The position numbers and the translations under genes were made by a program. A DNA stretch of 64,000 nt from Chelativorans sp. ZYF759 (GTDB lineage: Bacteria; Pseudomonadota; Alphaproteobacteria; Rhizobiales; Rhizobiaceae): contig NZ_WVVV01000012.1 of NCBI RefSeq assembly GCF_012911015.1, positions 51,710 through 115,709 of the forward strand. The letters run 5' to 3'. Below, piece after piece: positions 17,990-28,002 of this stretch (positions within the stretch are counted from its first letter, which is position 1; each line of letters starts with the position of its first letter). The notes under the pieces were generated by a model, which worked only from the letters and a program-made list of their open reading frames with translations, was not told where the DNA came from and made no database searches.

Positions 17990-19162
17990 ATGTCGACCAA
18001 CCCCGCCACCGTCCTGAACGTGCCCCGCCCCGAATGGGCGCAGGACGATGTCGCCATGTTGCAGGACATGGCGACGCGCTTCCTGACGGACGAGATCCTG
18101 CCGCGCTACGATGAATTCGAGGACGCGGAGATCTTCGACCGGGAGAGCTGGAAGAAGGCCGGCGAGAACGGCCTTCTCTGCGCCTCCATGCCGGAGGAAT
18201 ATGGCGGTTCGGGCGGCACCTACGCTCATGAGAGCGCGATCATCGAGGCGATCAGCCATGTCGGCGTCGATGGCTTCGGCATCGCGTTGCACAATTCCAT
18301 CGTCGCGCCCTACATCGCCCATTACGGCTCGGAAGAGCAAAAGAAGAGATGGCTGCCGAAGATGGCGACCGGCGAGCTGATCGGTGCCATCGCCATGACC
18401 GAGCCCGGGGCGGGTTCGGACCTGCAAGGGGTCAAGACCCGCGCGGTCAAGGACGGCAACCACTACCGCATCAACGGTTCCAAGACATTCATCACCAACG
18501 GGCAGCTGGCCAATCTGATCGTCGTCGTCACCAAGACCGATCCGGAAAAGGGTGCCAAGGGCACCTCGCTGATCGTGGTCGAGACCGACGAGGTGGAAGG
18601 TTTCCAGCGCGGTCGCAACCTCGACAAGATCGGCCTGAAGTCGAACGACACGTCGGAACTCTTCTTCAACGACGTGCGCGTGCCGACCTCCAACCTGCTG
18701 GGCACCGAGGAAGGGCAGGGCTTCGTCCAGCTCATGCAGCAGCTTCCGCAGGAACGGCTGCAGATCGGCGGCACGGCGATCGCCATGGTCGAGCGCGCGC
18801 TGGCGGTCACCATCGACTACGTCAAGGAGCGCAAGGCCTTCGGCAAGGCGGTCATCGACTTCCAGAACACGCAGTTCACGCTGGCCGAGCTGAAGACAGA
18901 GGCCACCATCGGCCGCGTCTTCTACAATGATTGCGTGGCGCGCCATGTGAAGGGCGAGCTCGATCCGGTCACCGCCTCGATGGCGAAATACTGGCTGACC
19001 GACCTGCAGGGCAAGGTCGCCGACGAATGCCTGCAGCTGCATGGCGGCTATGGCTACATGAACGAATATCCGATCGCCCGGATGTGGCGCGACGCCCGCG
19101 TCCAGCGCATCTATGGCGGCACCAACGAGATCATGAAGCTTCTGATCGCCAGAAGCTTGTAG
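17990..19162 (+). CDS. Acyl-CoA dehydrogenase, short form
   Basis: A 390-residue acyl-CoA dehydrogenase of the usual three-domain form. Signatures are [18 protein letters not shown] in the middle domain, [15 protein letters not shown], and the C-terminal [20 protein letters not shown] followed by [28 protein letters not shown] lies shortly before ATG 17990. It follows the long dehydrogenase by 45 bases and probably covers a different chain length or branched substrate. Confidence 0.92.
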   Translation: MSTNPATVLNVPRPEWAQDDVAMLQDMATRFLTDEILPRYDEFEDAEIFDRESWKKAGENGLLCASMPEEYGGSGGTYAHESAIIEAISHVGVDGFGIALHNSIVAPYIAHYGSEEQKKRWLPKMATGELIGAIAMTEPGAGSDLQGVKTRAVKDGNHYRINGSKTFITNGQLANLIVVVTKTDPEKGAKGTSLIVVETDEVEGFQRGRNLDKIGLKSNDTSELFFNDVRVPTSNLLGTEEGQGFVQLMQQLPQERLQIGGTAIAMVERALAVTIDYVKERKAFGKAVIDFQNTQFTLAELKTEATIGRVFYNDCVARHVKGELDPVTASMAKYWLTDLQGKVADECLQLHGGYGYMNEYPIARMWRDARVQRIYGGTNEIMKLLIARSL

Positions 19163-19181
19163 GAACACAGGGAGAAATCAG

Positions 19182-20390
19182 ATGGCAGATGCATTTGTCT
19201 ATGACGCCGTGCGCACGCCGCGCGGACGCGGCAAGAAGGACGGCTCTCTGCATGAGGTTCCGGCCGTGCGCCTCGGCGCCAAGGTCCTGGAAGCCGTGCG
19301 CGACCGCAACGGGCTCGACACGACCAAGGTCGACGACATCATCTTCGGCTGCGTCGATCCCGTCGGCGAGGCCGGCTCGGTGATCCCGCGCTCGGCCGCC
19401 TTCGAGGCCGGCTACGACAACAAGGCCCCCGGTCTCCAAATCTCGCGCTTCTGCGCGTCCGGCCTCGACGCCATCAATCTGGGCGCGGCCAAGATCGCCG
19501 GCGGCTCGGACGGGATCGTGATCGCGGGCGGTGTGGAATCGATGAGCCGCGTCGGCATGGGCATGTCGGGCGGCGCCTGGTTCATGGACCCCTCGGTCGG
19601 CCTGCCCTCCTACTTCATGCCGCAGGGCATCTCTGCCGACCTGATCGCCACCAAATACGGCTTTTCGCGCGATGACGTGGATGCCTATGCGGTGGAGAGC
19701 CAGAAGCGCGCGGCCGCAGCCTGGAAGGACGGGCGTTTCAAGAACTCGGTCGTTCCGGTCAAGGACCAGAACGGCATGACCATCCTCGACCATGACGAGC
19801 ACATGCGGCCTTCGACCGACATGCAGTCGCTGGCCTCGCTCAACCCCTCCTTCGTGATGCCGGGCGAGATGGGCGGCTTCGATGCCGTCGCCGTCCAGCG
19901 TTATCCCGAGATCGAGGGCGTCAACCACGTCCACCATGCCGGCAATTCGTCCGGCATCGTCGATGGCGCAGCCGCGGTGTTGCTCGGCTCCAAGGCTGCC
20001 GGCGAGACGATGGGCCTCAAGCCCCGCGCCCGCATCAAGGCCTTCACCAATATCGGTTCCGAGCCCGCCATCATGCTGACCGGCCCGGTCGACGTGACCG
20101 AAAAGCTGCTGGCCAAGGCCAACATGACGCTCGACGACATAGACCTGTTCGAGCTCAACGAGGCATTCGCCAGCGTTGTGCTGCGCTATCTGCAGGCCTT
20201 CGACATCGATCCGGCCAAGATGAACGTCAATGGCGGCGCCATCGCCATGGGGCACCCGCTGGGTGCCACCGGCGCGATGATCTTCGGCACCGTGCTGGAC
20301 GAGCTGGAACGCCGCGATCTGAACACCGCCCTGGTCACGCTCTGCATCGGTGCCGGCATGGGCACCGCCACCATCATCGAGCGCGTCTGA
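19182..20390 (+). CDS. Acetyl-CoA C-acyltransferase (3-ketoacyl-CoA thiolase)
   Basis: A 402-residue thiolase performing the last step of beta-oxidation. The nucleophilic cysteine is C91 in [14 protein letters not shown]; the GHPLGATGA motif carries H358 and the second active-site cysteine is C388 in CIGAGMG. The ribosome-binding site ACAGGGAGAAA precedes the ATG. It lies between the second dehydrogenase and the multifunctional enzyme, so all cyclic steps of beta-oxidation are in one transcript. Confidence 0.93.
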   Translation: MADAFVYDAVRTPRGRGKKDGSLHEVPAVRLGAKVLEAVRDRNGLDTTKVDDIIFGCVDPVGEAGSVIPRSAAFEAGYDNKAPGLQISRFCASGLDAINLGAAKIAGGSDGIVIAGGVESMSRVGMGMSGGAWFMDPSVGLPSYFMPQGISADLIATKYGFSRDDVDAYAVESQKRAAAAWKDGRFKNSVVPVKDQNGMTILDHDEHMRPSTDMQSLASLNPSFVMPGEMGGFDAVAVQRYPEIEGVNHVHHAGNSSGIVDGAAAVLLGSKAAGETMGLKPRARIKAFTNIGSEPAIMLTGPVDVTEKLLAKANMTLDDIDLFELNEAFASVVLRYLQAFDIDPAKMNVNGGAIAMGHPLGATGAMIFGTVLDELERRDLNTALVTLCIGAGMGTATIIERV

Positions 20391-20411
20391 CCGGGCCGGA
20401 GGAGAACAATC

Positions 20412-22628
20412 ATGACCGACTACAAGAACTTCACCGTCGAAACCGATTCCGACGGCATCGCGCTCGTCACCTGGGATTCGCCCGGCCGCTCCATGAACGT
20501 CTTCACCGAGGAGGTGATGAACGAGCTGGAGGCGATCATCGAGGCCGTTGCCGGCGACGAGGCGATCAAGGGTGCCGTCATCACCTCCGGCAAGGATTCC
20601 TTTTCCGGCGGCGCGGACCTCACCATGCTGCAGAAGATGCTGGGCCTCTTCGCCGAGGAAAAGCAGAAGAACCCCGACGCCGCCATCAAGATGCTGTTCG
20701 ACGGCGCCGGCCGCATGAGCTGGCTGTGGCGCAAGCTCGAGACCTCCGGCAAGCCCTGGGTCTCGGCCATCAACGGCACCTGCATGGGTGGCGCGTTCGA
20801 GCTGTCGCTCGCCTGCCACGGCCGTGTTGCCGCCGATAGTGACAAGGTCAGGATGGCGCTGCCCGAGGTCAAGGTCGGCATCTTCCCCGGCGCCGGCGGC
20901 ACCCAGCGCGTGCCACGCCTGACCGATCCGCAGCAGGCGCTGCAGATGCTGACCACGGGCCAGACGCTGACGCCGAAAAAGGCCAAGCAGATGGGCCTGA
21001 TCCACGAAATCGCCGCGCCCGATCAGCTGATCGAGACGGCCAAGAAGATGATCAGGGACGGCCTCAAGCCGGTCCAGCCCTGGGACGAGAAGGGCTTCAA
21101 GCTGCCCGGCGGTCCCGTCTATTCGGCCGCGGGCGCCAATCTCTGGCCGCCGGCAATCGCCATCCTGCGTCGCGAGACCTATGGCAATTATCCGGCTGCC
21201 ACCGCGATTCTGAAATGCGCCTATGAGGGGCTTTTGGTGCCGTTCGACACCGCGCTTCGCATCGAGCAGCGCTACTTCACCGAGATCATGCAGACGACCG
21301 AAGCGAAGATGATGATCCGCTCGCTCTTCGTCTCGCTTCAGGAGTTGAACAAGGGCGCGCGTCGTCCCGGTGGCATCGCGCCGACCAAATTCTCCAAGGT
21401 GGGCGTGCTCGGCGCCGGCTTCATGGGCGCGGGCATCGCCTTCGTCACCGCCAAGGCCGGCATCCCCGTGGTGCTGATCGACCGCGACCAGGAAGCGGCC
21501 GACAAGGGGAAGGCCCATTCCGAAAAGCTGATGGACGGCCTGATCAAGAAGGGCCGTGCCACGGCGGAGGACAAGGAGAAGCTCCTGTCGCTCATCACGG
21601 CCACGCCCGATTACGGAAAGCTGGACGGTGCCGACCTAGTGGTCGAGGCGGTGTTCGAGGATTCCGAGGTCAAGAAAGGCGTTACCGAGAAATCGGAAGC
21701 CGTCATGCCGGAAGGCTCGACCTTCGCCTCCAACACCTCCACGATCCCCATCTCTTCGCTCGCGACCAATTCGAAGCGGCCCGAGCAGTTCATCGGCATC
21801 CACTTCTTCTCGCCGGTCGACAAGATGATGCTGGTCGAGATCATCATGGGTGAGAAGACGGGCGACAAGGCGCTGGCGGTGGCGATCGACTATGTGCGCG
21901 CCATCAAGAAGACGCCGATCGTCGTCAACGACACGCGCGGCTTCTACGTCAATCGCTGCGTGCTGCGCTACATGTCGGAAGCCTTCAAGATGCTGATCGA
22001 GGGCGTGCCCGCGCCGATGATCGAGAATGCCGCCAAGATGGCCGGCATGCCGGTCGGACCGCTGGCGCTGACCGACGAGACGGCCATCGATCTGGCCCAG
22101 AAGATCATGAAGCAGACCATCCGCGATCTCGGCGAGGAAGCGGTCGATCTCAAACAGTTCGAGCTCATCAACACGATGGTCGACACGCATGGGCGCCTGG
22201 GCCGCAAGAACGGCAAGGGCTTCTATGACTATCCCGAGAAGCCGGCCAAGAAGCATCTGTGGCCCGGCCTGAAGGACCTCTATGAGCAGCAGGACCCCGA
22301 CAAGCTCGACGTGACGGAGCTGAAGCAGCGCTTCCTCGTCACCATCGCGCTGGAAGCGGCCCGCGTGATGGAGGAGGGGATCGTCACCGACCCGCGCGAG
22401 GCCGATGTCGGCTCGATCCTTGCCTTCGGCTTCGCCCCCTATACGGGCGGTGCGCTCTCCTACATCGACGGCATGGGGGCCAAGGCCTTTGTCGAACTCG
22501 CCGAGCGCCTGGGCGCGAAATACGGCAAGGAGTTCGACGTGCCGGCGCTGCTCAAGGACATGGCGGCCAAGGGCGAGAGCTTCTACCAGCGCTTCGATCC
22601 CTATGCGGGCGAGAAGCAGGCGGCTTGA
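20412..22628 (+). CDS. Enoyl-CoA hydratase/3-hydroxyacyl-CoA dehydrogenase, FadB/FadJ type
   Basis: A 738-residue bifunctional enzyme. The N-terminal crotonase domain (residues about 1-190) shows [12 protein letters not shown] and [20 protein letters not shown] with the two catalytic glutamates. The NAD-binding 3-hydroxyacyl-CoA dehydrogenase domain starts near residue 330 ([21 protein letters not shown]) and carries [13 protein letters not shown] with the catalytic His; the C-terminal 3HCDH domain follows. GGAGGAGAAC precedes the ATG, 18 bases after the thiolase stop. Functions with the thiolase as the beta-oxidation complex. Confidence 0.93.
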   Translation: MTDYKNFTVETDSDGIALVTWDSPGRSMNVFTEEVMNELEAIIEAVAGDEAIKGAVITSGKDSFSGGADLTMLQKMLGLFAEEKQKNPDAAIKMLFDGAGRMSWLWRKLETSGKPWVSAINGTCMGGAFELSLACHGRVAADSDKVRMALPEVKVGIFPGAGGTQRVPRLTDPQQALQMLTTGQTLTPKKAKQMGLIHEIAAPDQLIETAKKMIRDGLKPVQPWDEKGFKLPGGPVYSAAGANLWPPAIAILRRETYGNYPAATAILKCAYEGLLVPFDTALRIEQRYFTEIMQTTEAKMMIRSLFVSLQELNKGARRPGGIAPTKFSKVGVLGAGFMGAGIAFVTAKAGIPVVLIDRDQEAADKGKAHSEKLMDGLIKKGRATAEDKEKLLSLITATPDYGKLDGADLVVEAVFEDSEVKKGVTEKSEAVMPEGSTFASNTSTIPISSLATNSKRPEQFIGIHFFSPVDKMMLVEIIMGEKTGDKALAVAIDYVRAIKKTPIVVNDTRGFYVNRCVLRYMSEAFKMLIEGVPAPMIENAAKMAGMPVGPLALTDETAIDLAQKIMKQTIRDLGEEAVDLKQFELINTMVDTHGRLGRKNGKGFYDYPEKPAKKHLWPGLKDLYEQQDPDKLDVTELKQRFLVTIALEAARVMEEGIVTDPREADVGSILAFGFAPYTGGALSYIDGMGAKAFVELAERLGAKYGKEFDVPALLKDMAAKGESFYQRFDPYAGEKQAA

Positions 22629-22647
22629 TCGCCATCTAAGAGCCATC

Positions 22648-22677
22648 GGCCGGGCGGATGACCGCCCGGCCTTTCTC
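22648..22677 (+). terminator. Terminator of the beta-oxidation operon
   Basis: A perfect 10-bp stem GGCCGGGCGG/CCGCCCGGCC around loop ATGA, followed by TTTCTCTT. The thioesterase gene begins just after it and is therefore probably a separate or read-through unit. Confidence 0.85.
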
Positions 22678-22693
22678 TTCGGAGACAGCGCGT

Positions 22694-23239
22694 ATGTATG
22701 TCTGGGGACGCCTTGCCTGGATGGCGGCGACATCGAAGCGGCGCGGGCCGTTCCGTTTCGGGGATGAAAGCCGGCTGTCCTTCCGCTGCCTGCCGCACGA
22801 CATCGACCGCAACATGCATCTCAACAATGCCCGCTACATGATGCTGGCCGATGTCGGGCGCATCGACATCTTCCTGCGCTCCGGCTTCTGGGCGCTGTGC
22901 GCGCGCAATGGCTGGGGGCCGATGATGGGCGGGCTGCAATCGGCCTATGTGCGCGAGATCAAGCTGTGGAAGCGTTTCGAGATCGTCTCCACCATCGAGA
23001 CGTGGACTGACCGCCAGATGATCGGCCGCCACCGCTTTCTCCTGGAGGATGGCCGCACCGCGGCGATGATCCTGACCACGGCCGGCGTCTATGACCGACG
23101 CGGCAAGCGCTTCGTGCCGGTTCAGGAGGTGGTGGATGCCTTATCGCCGGGGCTGGCGCCGCGCGCGCTGACACCTGCGGAACAGGCCTTCATCGACTCC
23201 CATGCCGGCGTGCGGGATCTCGCCAAGGGCGAGGGGTGA
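22694..23239 (+). CDS. Acyl-CoA thioesterase family protein (hotdog fold, THEM6-like)
   Basis: A 181-residue hotdog-fold protein of the 4-hydroxybenzoyl-CoA thioesterase-like group. The LPHDIDRNMHLNNARYMMLADVGR segment with a conserved Asp and Asn is the family active-site helix region. GGAGAC eight bases upstream supports ATG 22694; the frame extends upstream into the preceding terminator and is not used. Next to beta-oxidation genes it may release free CoA from acyl-CoA intermediates. Confidence 0.8.
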   Translation: MYVWGRLAWMAATSKRRGPFRFGDESRLSFRCLPHDIDRNMHLNNARYMMLADVGRIDIFLRSGFWALCARNGWGPMMGGLQSAYVREIKLWKRFEIVSTIETWTDRQMIGRHRFLLEDGRTAAMILTTAGVYDRRGKRFVPVQEVVDALSPGLAPRALTPAEQAFIDSHAGVRDLAKGEG

Positions 23240-23290
23240 GGCTTTTGCGGATGCGGGCGGTTTGCTATGATGGCCGCAGGAGTGACCGCC

Positions 23291-23497
23291 ATGAGCAAGT
23301 TCGACCGCGCGGTGAAGGCCGCTGAAAACCTCCCCGAAGACCTTCGCGAAGAGCTGGGCGAGGATCTGCTGCATTATATCGACAAGTATCTGGCGCTGGC
23401 CGAGGATATCGATGCAGGCCTTGCGGAACTGGATGCCGGCAAGGGTGTCCCCGCTGATGTGGTCTTCGACCGCCTGACGGCGCGCCTTGGCTCTTGA
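23291..23497 (+). CDS. Putative antitoxin of a RelE/ParE-type toxin-antitoxin pair
   Basis: A 68-residue acidic helical protein (MSKFDRAVKAAENLPEDL onwards) with no clear ribbon-helix-helix motif. AGGAG eight bases upstream fixes the start; a -10-like TATGAT lies at 23266-23271. It overlaps the following RelE/ParE-like gene by 11 bases, the usual antitoxin-first layout. The call rests mainly on this arrangement. Confidence 0.65.
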   Translation: MSKFDRAVKAAENLPEDLREELGEDLLHYIDKYLALAEDIDAGLAELDAGKGVPADVVFDRLTARLGS

Positions 23498-23783
23498 TGT
23501 CATCATCGCGCCTCGCGCCGAGCGCGATATTGAGGATATTCACGCCTATGTCTCGGCGGATAACCCGGTGGCTGCGGATGGCGTGATCGGACGTTTCCGA
23601 AAGACAATAGGGCTGCTGGCGCTTCGACCCAACATGGGACCGCGTGTATTGCGTCCTGGGCGACGGGGCCTTCGGAAGATGTCGGTCCCGCCCTTTATCA
23701 TCTTCTACAGGGTTGGCGACGACCTCGTCGAAATCGTTCGCGTTCTGCATTCTTCGCGCGATGTGGACAACACAACTCCCTGA
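23487..23783 (+). CDS. RelE/ParE-family toxin
   Basis: A 98-residue basic protein with the ParE/RelE fold signature: PRAERDIEDIHAYVSADNP near the N-terminus, LRPNMGPRVLRPGRRGLRKM in the middle and IIFYRVGDDLVEIVRVLHSSRD at the C-terminus. ParE members poison gyrase and RelE members cleave ribosome-bound mRNA; which applies is not clear. The only in-frame start is TTG inside the antitoxin gene, which would keep toxin translation low and coupled. Confidence 0.82.
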   Translation: MALDVIIAPRAERDIEDIHAYVSADNPVAADGVIGRFRKTIGLLALRPNMGPRVLRPGRRGLRKMSVPPFIIFYRVGDDLVEIVRVLHSSRDVDNTTP

Positions 23784-23796
23784 CGCCGAAGACCCG

Positions 23797-24339
23797 TCAG
23801 TTTCGATCGACTTTCACCCTCTCCAACACGAAATCGGCCCGTTCCGCCACCGGGACCTTCGGCAGGATCACCAGCTCGTGCTCCAGCGCCGCATAGGCGG
23901 CAAGCAGCCTCTCATACTCGGCCACGGCCGCCTCGAACCCGTGTGGCCGCTCCGCGTCGCTGAGGTAGATTTCCGGCCAGGGCGGCGCCATGAACACCTG
24001 GCGGTGGGTCTGATGCCGCCGCGCGGCTGCCTCGATGGCCGGCTCGCCGGTGAGATGTTCCAGCGCCGCGGCCGCATCGACCAGCCCGCGGTCGAAAAAG
24101 ACGAGGCCCGGCTGGGCGGCCGCCTTTTCCAGATCGTCCAGCGCCATGGCGATGGCGCGGCGCGCGAAGGCCGTGCCGTCGATCCAGGGCAGGGCCGTGC
24201 CGTCGCCCGCCAGTTCTTCGCGCACGATGCGCCGGCCGGGCTCCGCCACCACCGCATGGCCGCGCCGCGCGAGTTCTGCCACCAGCGTCGACTTGCCGCC
24301 GCCCGAGCAGCCCGAAATCGTCACAAAACGATCCATCAT
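23797..24339 (-). CDS. P-loop ATPase/kinase-like protein (AAA_28 type)
   Basis: A 180-residue nucleotide-binding protein. The Walker A motif GCSGGGKST is at residues 10-18, and FFDRGLVDAAA resembles a Walker B region. It resembles the AAA_28/NadR-kinase-like family, with unknown substrate. MMDRFVTISG was chosen as start because the fold begins there; the frame is open further upstream but over the divergent promoter region. Convergent with the toxin gene and divergent from the S24 repressor gene. Confidence 0.75.
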   Translation of the reverse strand: MMDRFVTISGCSGGGKSTLVAELARRGHAVVAEPGRRIVREELAGDGTALPWIDGTAFARRAIAMALDDLEKAAAQPGLVFFDRGLVDAAAALEHLTGEPAIEAAARRHQTHRQVFMAPPWPEIYLSDAERPHGFEAAVAEYERLLAAYAALEHELVILPKVPVAERADFVLERVKVDRN

Positions 24340-24404
24340 CCTGTTTTTCCTTCGATTGGCAGTGTATTGGCCGTCGGCCTTGCTGGACTCTTGACGTCTC
24401 CCGC

Positions 24405-24432
24405 CATATTTTCCGCAGAAGGCATATTTTCC
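24405..24432. repeat. Tandem direct repeat in the divergent promoter of the S24 regulator
   Basis: CATATTTTCC occurs twice, at 24405-24414 and 24423-24432, 18 bases apart start to start, immediately before the S24 regulator start (24450) and in the shared upstream region of the minus-strand ATPase. This AT-rich pair stands out in GC-rich DNA and is a candidate operator. Confidence 0.5.
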
Positions 24433-24449
24433 TGTCACGGAGGGAGCGG

Positions 24450-25079
24450 ATGCTCTCGCACGCCCGCATTTGGGCCGCCATCGACGCGTTGGCCGAACGT
24501 TATTCCATGTCGCCATCGGGCCTTGCGCGCAGGGCCGGCCTGGATTCGACCGCCTTCAACAAGTCCAAGCGCTGCTCGGCCGACGGGCGTCCGCGCTGGC
24601 CGTCGACGGAATCTCTGGCCAAGATCATGCAGGCCACGGGCTGCGGGCTGCCCGAGATGCTGGCCCTGATCGAAGAAGGCCAGGCGGCCGCCGCCAGCCG
24701 CGTGCCGCTGATCGGCTTCGCCCAGGCGGGTGCGGGCGGCTTCTTCGACGATGCCGGCTTTCCCGTCGGCCATGGCTGGGAGATGGTCGACCTGCCCGCC
24801 GCAACAAGCGAGGGCGCCTATGCGCTGGAAGTCCAGGGCGATTCCATGCTGCCCCTCTACAGGAACGGCGATCTCCTCATCGTCGATCCGGCCGCCGCCG
24901 TCCGCAAGGGCGACCGCGTGGTGGTCAAGACGCGCGGCGGCGAGGTGATGGCCAAGATCCTCACCAAGCGCGGCACGCGCGCGCTGGAGCTTCTCTCCGT
25001 CAATCCCGAACATGGCGAGCGGGCCGTGCCCGTCGAAGAAGTCGAATGGGTGGCCCGCATCGTCTGGGCGAGCCAGTAG
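24450..25079 (+). CDS. S24-family (LexA/cI-like) transcriptional regulator
   Basis: A 209-residue protein with an N-terminal helix-turn-helix (residues about 8-75, including YSMSPSGLARRAGLDSTAFNK) and a C-terminal S24 serine protease/dimerisation domain. The catalytic dyad is visible as S132 in VQGDSMLP and K160 in DRVVVKTRGGE. An Ala-Gly segment AQAGAGG at residues 91-97 is a possible self-cleavage site. A ribosome-binding site GGAGGGAGCGG precedes the ATG. It is not the SOS LexA itself (different HTH). It overlies a pair of direct repeats that may be its own operator. Confidence 0.82.
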   Translation: MLSHARIWAAIDALAERYSMSPSGLARRAGLDSTAFNKSKRCSADGRPRWPSTESLAKIMQATGCGLPEMLALIEEGQAAAASRVPLIGFAQAGAGGFFDDAGFPVGHGWEMVDLPAATSEGAYALEVQGDSMLPLYRNGDLLIVDPAAAVRKGDRVVVKTRGGEVMAKILTKRGTRALELLSVNPEHGERAVPVEEVEWVARIVWASQ

Positions 25080-25080
25080 C

Positions 25081-25752
25081 ATGCTGCGCGCGCTCCTCTC
25101 CATGCTGGTGATCGTCGGCGTGGGGCTGGCGCTTCTGTGGCTGCGGCCGTCTATCGTGAACGATGCACCAGACCCGGTAGAAACGGCAGCCCCCGCGTCT
25201 TCTGTGGTTGCGCAGCCATCCTCCCAGCGCACGCCACGCGTCCAGAATGCGCGGCCGATCGCGCCGGAAGTCGTCGCCGTGCCCCGGATCGACGGCGGGG
25301 AACTGGTCAGGCAGGAAGCGCGCCTGCCGCTCAGCCCGCTTGGCGCCGCGCCGGACCCGGCCAACATGCCGCCGCGCGAGACGGTGCTGCATCGACCCGT
25401 GGCGCTGGCGGCCGGGCTGGTCCAGGCGCAGGGCCATGACATCGCGTTGGCCGGCATCGAGACGGTCGATCCCGAGGAGATGTGCGACCATGAGGGCCGG
25501 CAATGGCCATGCGGTGCCCACGCCCGCACCGCCTTCCGCAACTTCCTGCGCGCCCGCGCCCTTTCCTGCATCGTTCCGGCCACACCGCTGCGCGAGACAC
25601 TTACCGTGAAATGCACCGTGGCCGGTGCGGACCCGGCGCTGTGGCTTGCCGAAAATGGCTGGGTCCGCGAAGGCGCCGCCGAATATGGCGACGCGATCGA
25701 TGAGGCCCGTGCGGCGCAGCGCGGCCTGTTCGGCCCGCCGCCAGGCGGCTAG
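25081..25752 (+). CDS. Secreted/membrane-anchored thermonuclease-like (SNase-fold) protein
   Basis: A 223-residue protein beginning one base after the S24 regulator stop, hence co-transcribed. It has an N-terminal membrane anchor ([18 protein letters not shown]), a Pro/Ala-rich linker, and a C-terminal domain with [31 protein letters not shown] and [11 protein letters not shown] as in staphylococcal-nuclease-like proteins. The usual catalytic Arg-Glu-Arg set is not clear, so it may lack nuclease activity. The four cysteines suggest an oxidised periplasmic location. Its stop overlaps that of lysK (shared CTAG). Confidence 0.65.
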   Translation: MLRALLSMLVIVGVGLALLWLRPSIVNDAPDPVETAAPASSVVAQPSSQRTPRVQNARPIAPEVVAVPRIDGGELVRQEARLPLSPLGAAPDPANMPPRETVLHRPVALAAGLVQAQGHDIALAGIETVDPEEMCDHEGRQWPCGAHARTAFRNFLRARALSCIVPATPLRETLTVKCTVAGADPALWLAENGWVREGAAEYGDAIDEARAAQRGLFGPPPGG

Positions 25753-27413
25753 GCGGGCTTCGCCAGGAGTTCGCCCTTCAGGGCCTTGTCGATCAGCGCG
25801 CGGGTGTTGTCGATGCCGTAAAGTGCCGCGAAGGAGCCGAAGCGGGGGCCGCGCTCCTGGCCGATCAGCACCTGGTAGATCATCTGGAAAAAGGCCACCG
25901 AAACGCCCGGACCGCCAGTCGGGCTCTTCTTCTTGTGGTCCTGGTAGCGCTCGATTCCACGCGCCACGTCGAGCGCGGCGTTCTGGATCGCCTCTCCATC
26001 GGCATCCGAAGGCAATACGGCGAGCGTGTCGGCCAGCGCCTGAAGCGCTGCCGCCTCCACCTCGTCCGCCGCGCGGAAGACCTTGGTCGGCTTCACGAAA
26101 TCGTCGAAATAGCGGATCGCGTATTCGGTGAGCCGGTCGAGTTCGGGATGGCTCTCGGGCGTCACGCCGGACGCGTGGCGCGAGATGAAGCCCCACAGCA
26201 CGCCCTTGTCATGCGCATTGGAGGCGCTGACGAGATTGAGCAGCAGTGCAAACGAGACCGGCAGTTCGATCGCCGGCGGATTGCCCGAATGAATGTGCCA
26301 GACCGGATTGCCCAGCCGCTCCTTCCAGTCCTGCTTCGGATAGGCGGCGAGGAACTGGTAATATTCGTCCACGGCGCGCGGGATGACGTCGAAATAGAGC
26401 TTCTTGGCCTGGCGCGGGCGCTGGAACATGTAGAGCGCCAGGCTTTCCGTCGGCGCGTAGGTCAGCCATTCATCGATGGTGAGCCCGTTGCCCTTCGACT
26501 TGGAGATCTTCTGGCCGTTCTCGTCCAAGAACAGCTCGTAGACGAAATGCTCGGGCGCGCGTCCGCCCAGCGCCTCGCAGATGCGGTCATAGACGCCCAT
26601 GTTGGGCCCGTGATCCTTGCCGAACATCTCGAAATCGACGCCGAGCGCGGCCCATCGGGCGCCGAAATCGGGCTTCCACTGAAGCTTCACATTGCCGCCG
26701 GTGACGGGAAGCGTCGTCTCCTCGCCATCTTCGTCGAAGGTGATGGTGGCGTTCTCGGCATCGACCTTCTTCATCGGCACGTAGAGCACGCGCCCGGTCT
26801 TGGGCGAGATCGGCAGGAAGGGCGAATAGGTGGCGCGCCGTTCCTCGCCGAGCGTCGGCAGCATGATGTCCATGATCGCGTCATAGCGCTCCGCCACCCT
26901 CCTCAGGATGTCGTCGAAACGGCCGGATCTGTAGTAGTCGGTGGCGCTGGCGAACTCGTAGTCGAAGCCGAACGTGTCCAGGAAGCGGCGCAGCATCGCG
27001 TTGTTGTGGTGGCCAAAACTCCCATGCTCGCCGCCGAAGGGATTCGGCACGGCGGTCAGCGGCATGTGCAGATAGGGTTCCAGCGCGGTCCGGTCCGGCA
27101 CGCTGTCCGGAATCTTGCGCATCCCGTCCAGATCGTCGGAGAAGCAGAGCAGGCGCGTCGGCACCTTGTCTTCGGTGAGGACGCGGAATGCATGGCGCAC
27201 CATCGTCGTGCGCGCCACCTCCCCGAACGTTCCGATATGCGGCAGGCCGGACGGTCCGTATCCGGTCTCGAACAGCACCGCTGCCGGCCAGTCGCCGCCC
27301 TCGTAACGCTTCACGATCTTGCGCGCCTCTTCGAACGGCCAGGCCTTGCTCTCGGCTGCTGCGGCGACGAGTTCGGGCGAAAGATCGGCGGGTGCTGAGG
27401 TCGGCTGGGTCAT
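25749..27413 (-). CDS. lysK: Lysine--tRNA ligase, class I
   Basis: A 554-residue class I lysyl-tRNA synthetase, the archaeal-type enzyme that replaces class II LysS in many alphaproteobacteria. The HIGH motif is PHIG at residues 58-61 ([13 protein letters not shown]) and the KMSKS motif is KISKSKGN near residue 304. The all-helical anticodon-binding C-terminal part follows. It loads lysine on tRNA-Lys in the cytoplasm. Single-gene unit, divergent from the TerB-like gene. Confidence 0.95.
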   Translation of the reverse strand: MTQPTSAPADLSPELVAAAAESKAWPFEEARKIVKRYEGGDWPAAVLFETGYGPSGLPHIGTFGEVARTTMVRHAFRVLTEDKVPTRLLCFSDDLDGMRKIPDSVPDRTALEPYLHMPLTAVPNPFGGEHGSFGHHNNAMLRRFLDTFGFDYEFASATDYYRSGRFDDILRRVAERYDAIMDIMLPTLGEERRATYSPFLPISPKTGRVLYVPMKKVDAENATITFDEDGEETTLPVTGGNVKLQWKPDFGARWAALGVDFEMFGKDHGPNMGVYDRICEALGGRAPEHFVYELFLDENGQKISKSKGNGLTIDEWLTYAPTESLALYMFQRPRQAKKLYFDVIPRAVDEYYQFLAAYPKQDWKERLGNPVWHIHSGNPPAIELPVSFALLLNLVSASNAHDKGVLWGFISRHASGVTPESHPELDRLTEYAIRYFDDFVKPTKVFRAADEVEAAALQALADTLAVLPSDADGEAIQNAALDVARGIERYQDHKKKSPTGGPGVSVAFFQMIYQVLIGQERGPRFGSFAALYGIDNTRALIDKALKGELLAKPA

Positions 27414-27577
27414 CGGACGGGTCTTTGTGGGAAGGGATTGCTGGCCCGGACCTGCCGAGCGTCGACTTTCGTCTAGGCGTGGCGGCGCAATGCGTCAATC
27501 ATGCGGTTCCTTTTTGATTGCGAAGCGGTGGCCGCCTTCCTAACTTCGCCGGGCGCACTCCGCCAAAAGGACATCAC

Positions 27578-27991
27578 ATGACCCTCTCGTCACCCCAGGA
27601 AGCCCTCATCCACCTCATGGTCATCGTATCGGCCTCGGACCGCGACATGGGCGACGCGGAACTCGCCCGCATCGGCGCGGTCGTGCGCACCCTGCCGGTG
27701 TTCTCCGAATTCGAGCACGCGCGGACCCTCGAGGTGGCGCAGGGCTGCCAGAAGCTGCTGTCCGACGAGGAGGTCGGCCTGGAAGGGATCCTGACCCTTA
27801 TTCACGACGCGCTGACGCCCGAACTTCGCGAAACCGCCTACGCCCTGGCGGTGGATGTCGCCATTGCGGACCGGTCGTTGAACCCGGAAGAACACCGGAT
27901 GCTGGACATCGTGAAGGACAGGTTCGAACTCGAGCGGCCGGTCGTCAACGCCATCGAGCGGGCGGCCAGCATTCGCCACCGCAAGGCCTGA
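27578..27991 (+). CDS. TerB-like (tellurite resistance protein B family) protein
   Basis: A 137-residue all-helical protein with the TerB/DjlA-N fold pattern: LMVIVSASDRDMGDAELARI and VDVAIADRSLNPEEHRML are the two acidic repeats that bind metal in TerB. The name is historical; a tellurite phenotype is not implied. Cytoplasmic, no signal peptide. The function in alphaproteobacteria is unknown. Confidence 0.8.
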   Translation: MTLSSPQEALIHLMVIVSASDRDMGDAELARIGAVVRTLPVFSEFEHARTLEVAQGCQKLLSDEEVGLEGILTLIHDALTPELRETAYALAVDVAIADRSLNPEEHRMLDIVKDRFELERPVVNAIERAASIRHRKA

Positions 27992-28002
27992 GCCGCCGCC
28001 CG

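Noticed and set aside
16067..19168. Open frame of 1033 codons on the minus strand opposite the acyl-CoA dehydrogenases
   Set aside because: Antisense to two well-supported genes, no recognisable domain, no ribosome-binding site.
19131..21518. Open frame of 795 codons on the minus strand opposite the thiolase and multifunctional enzyme
   Set aside because: Same reason: His/Gly/Arg-rich translation and no motif.
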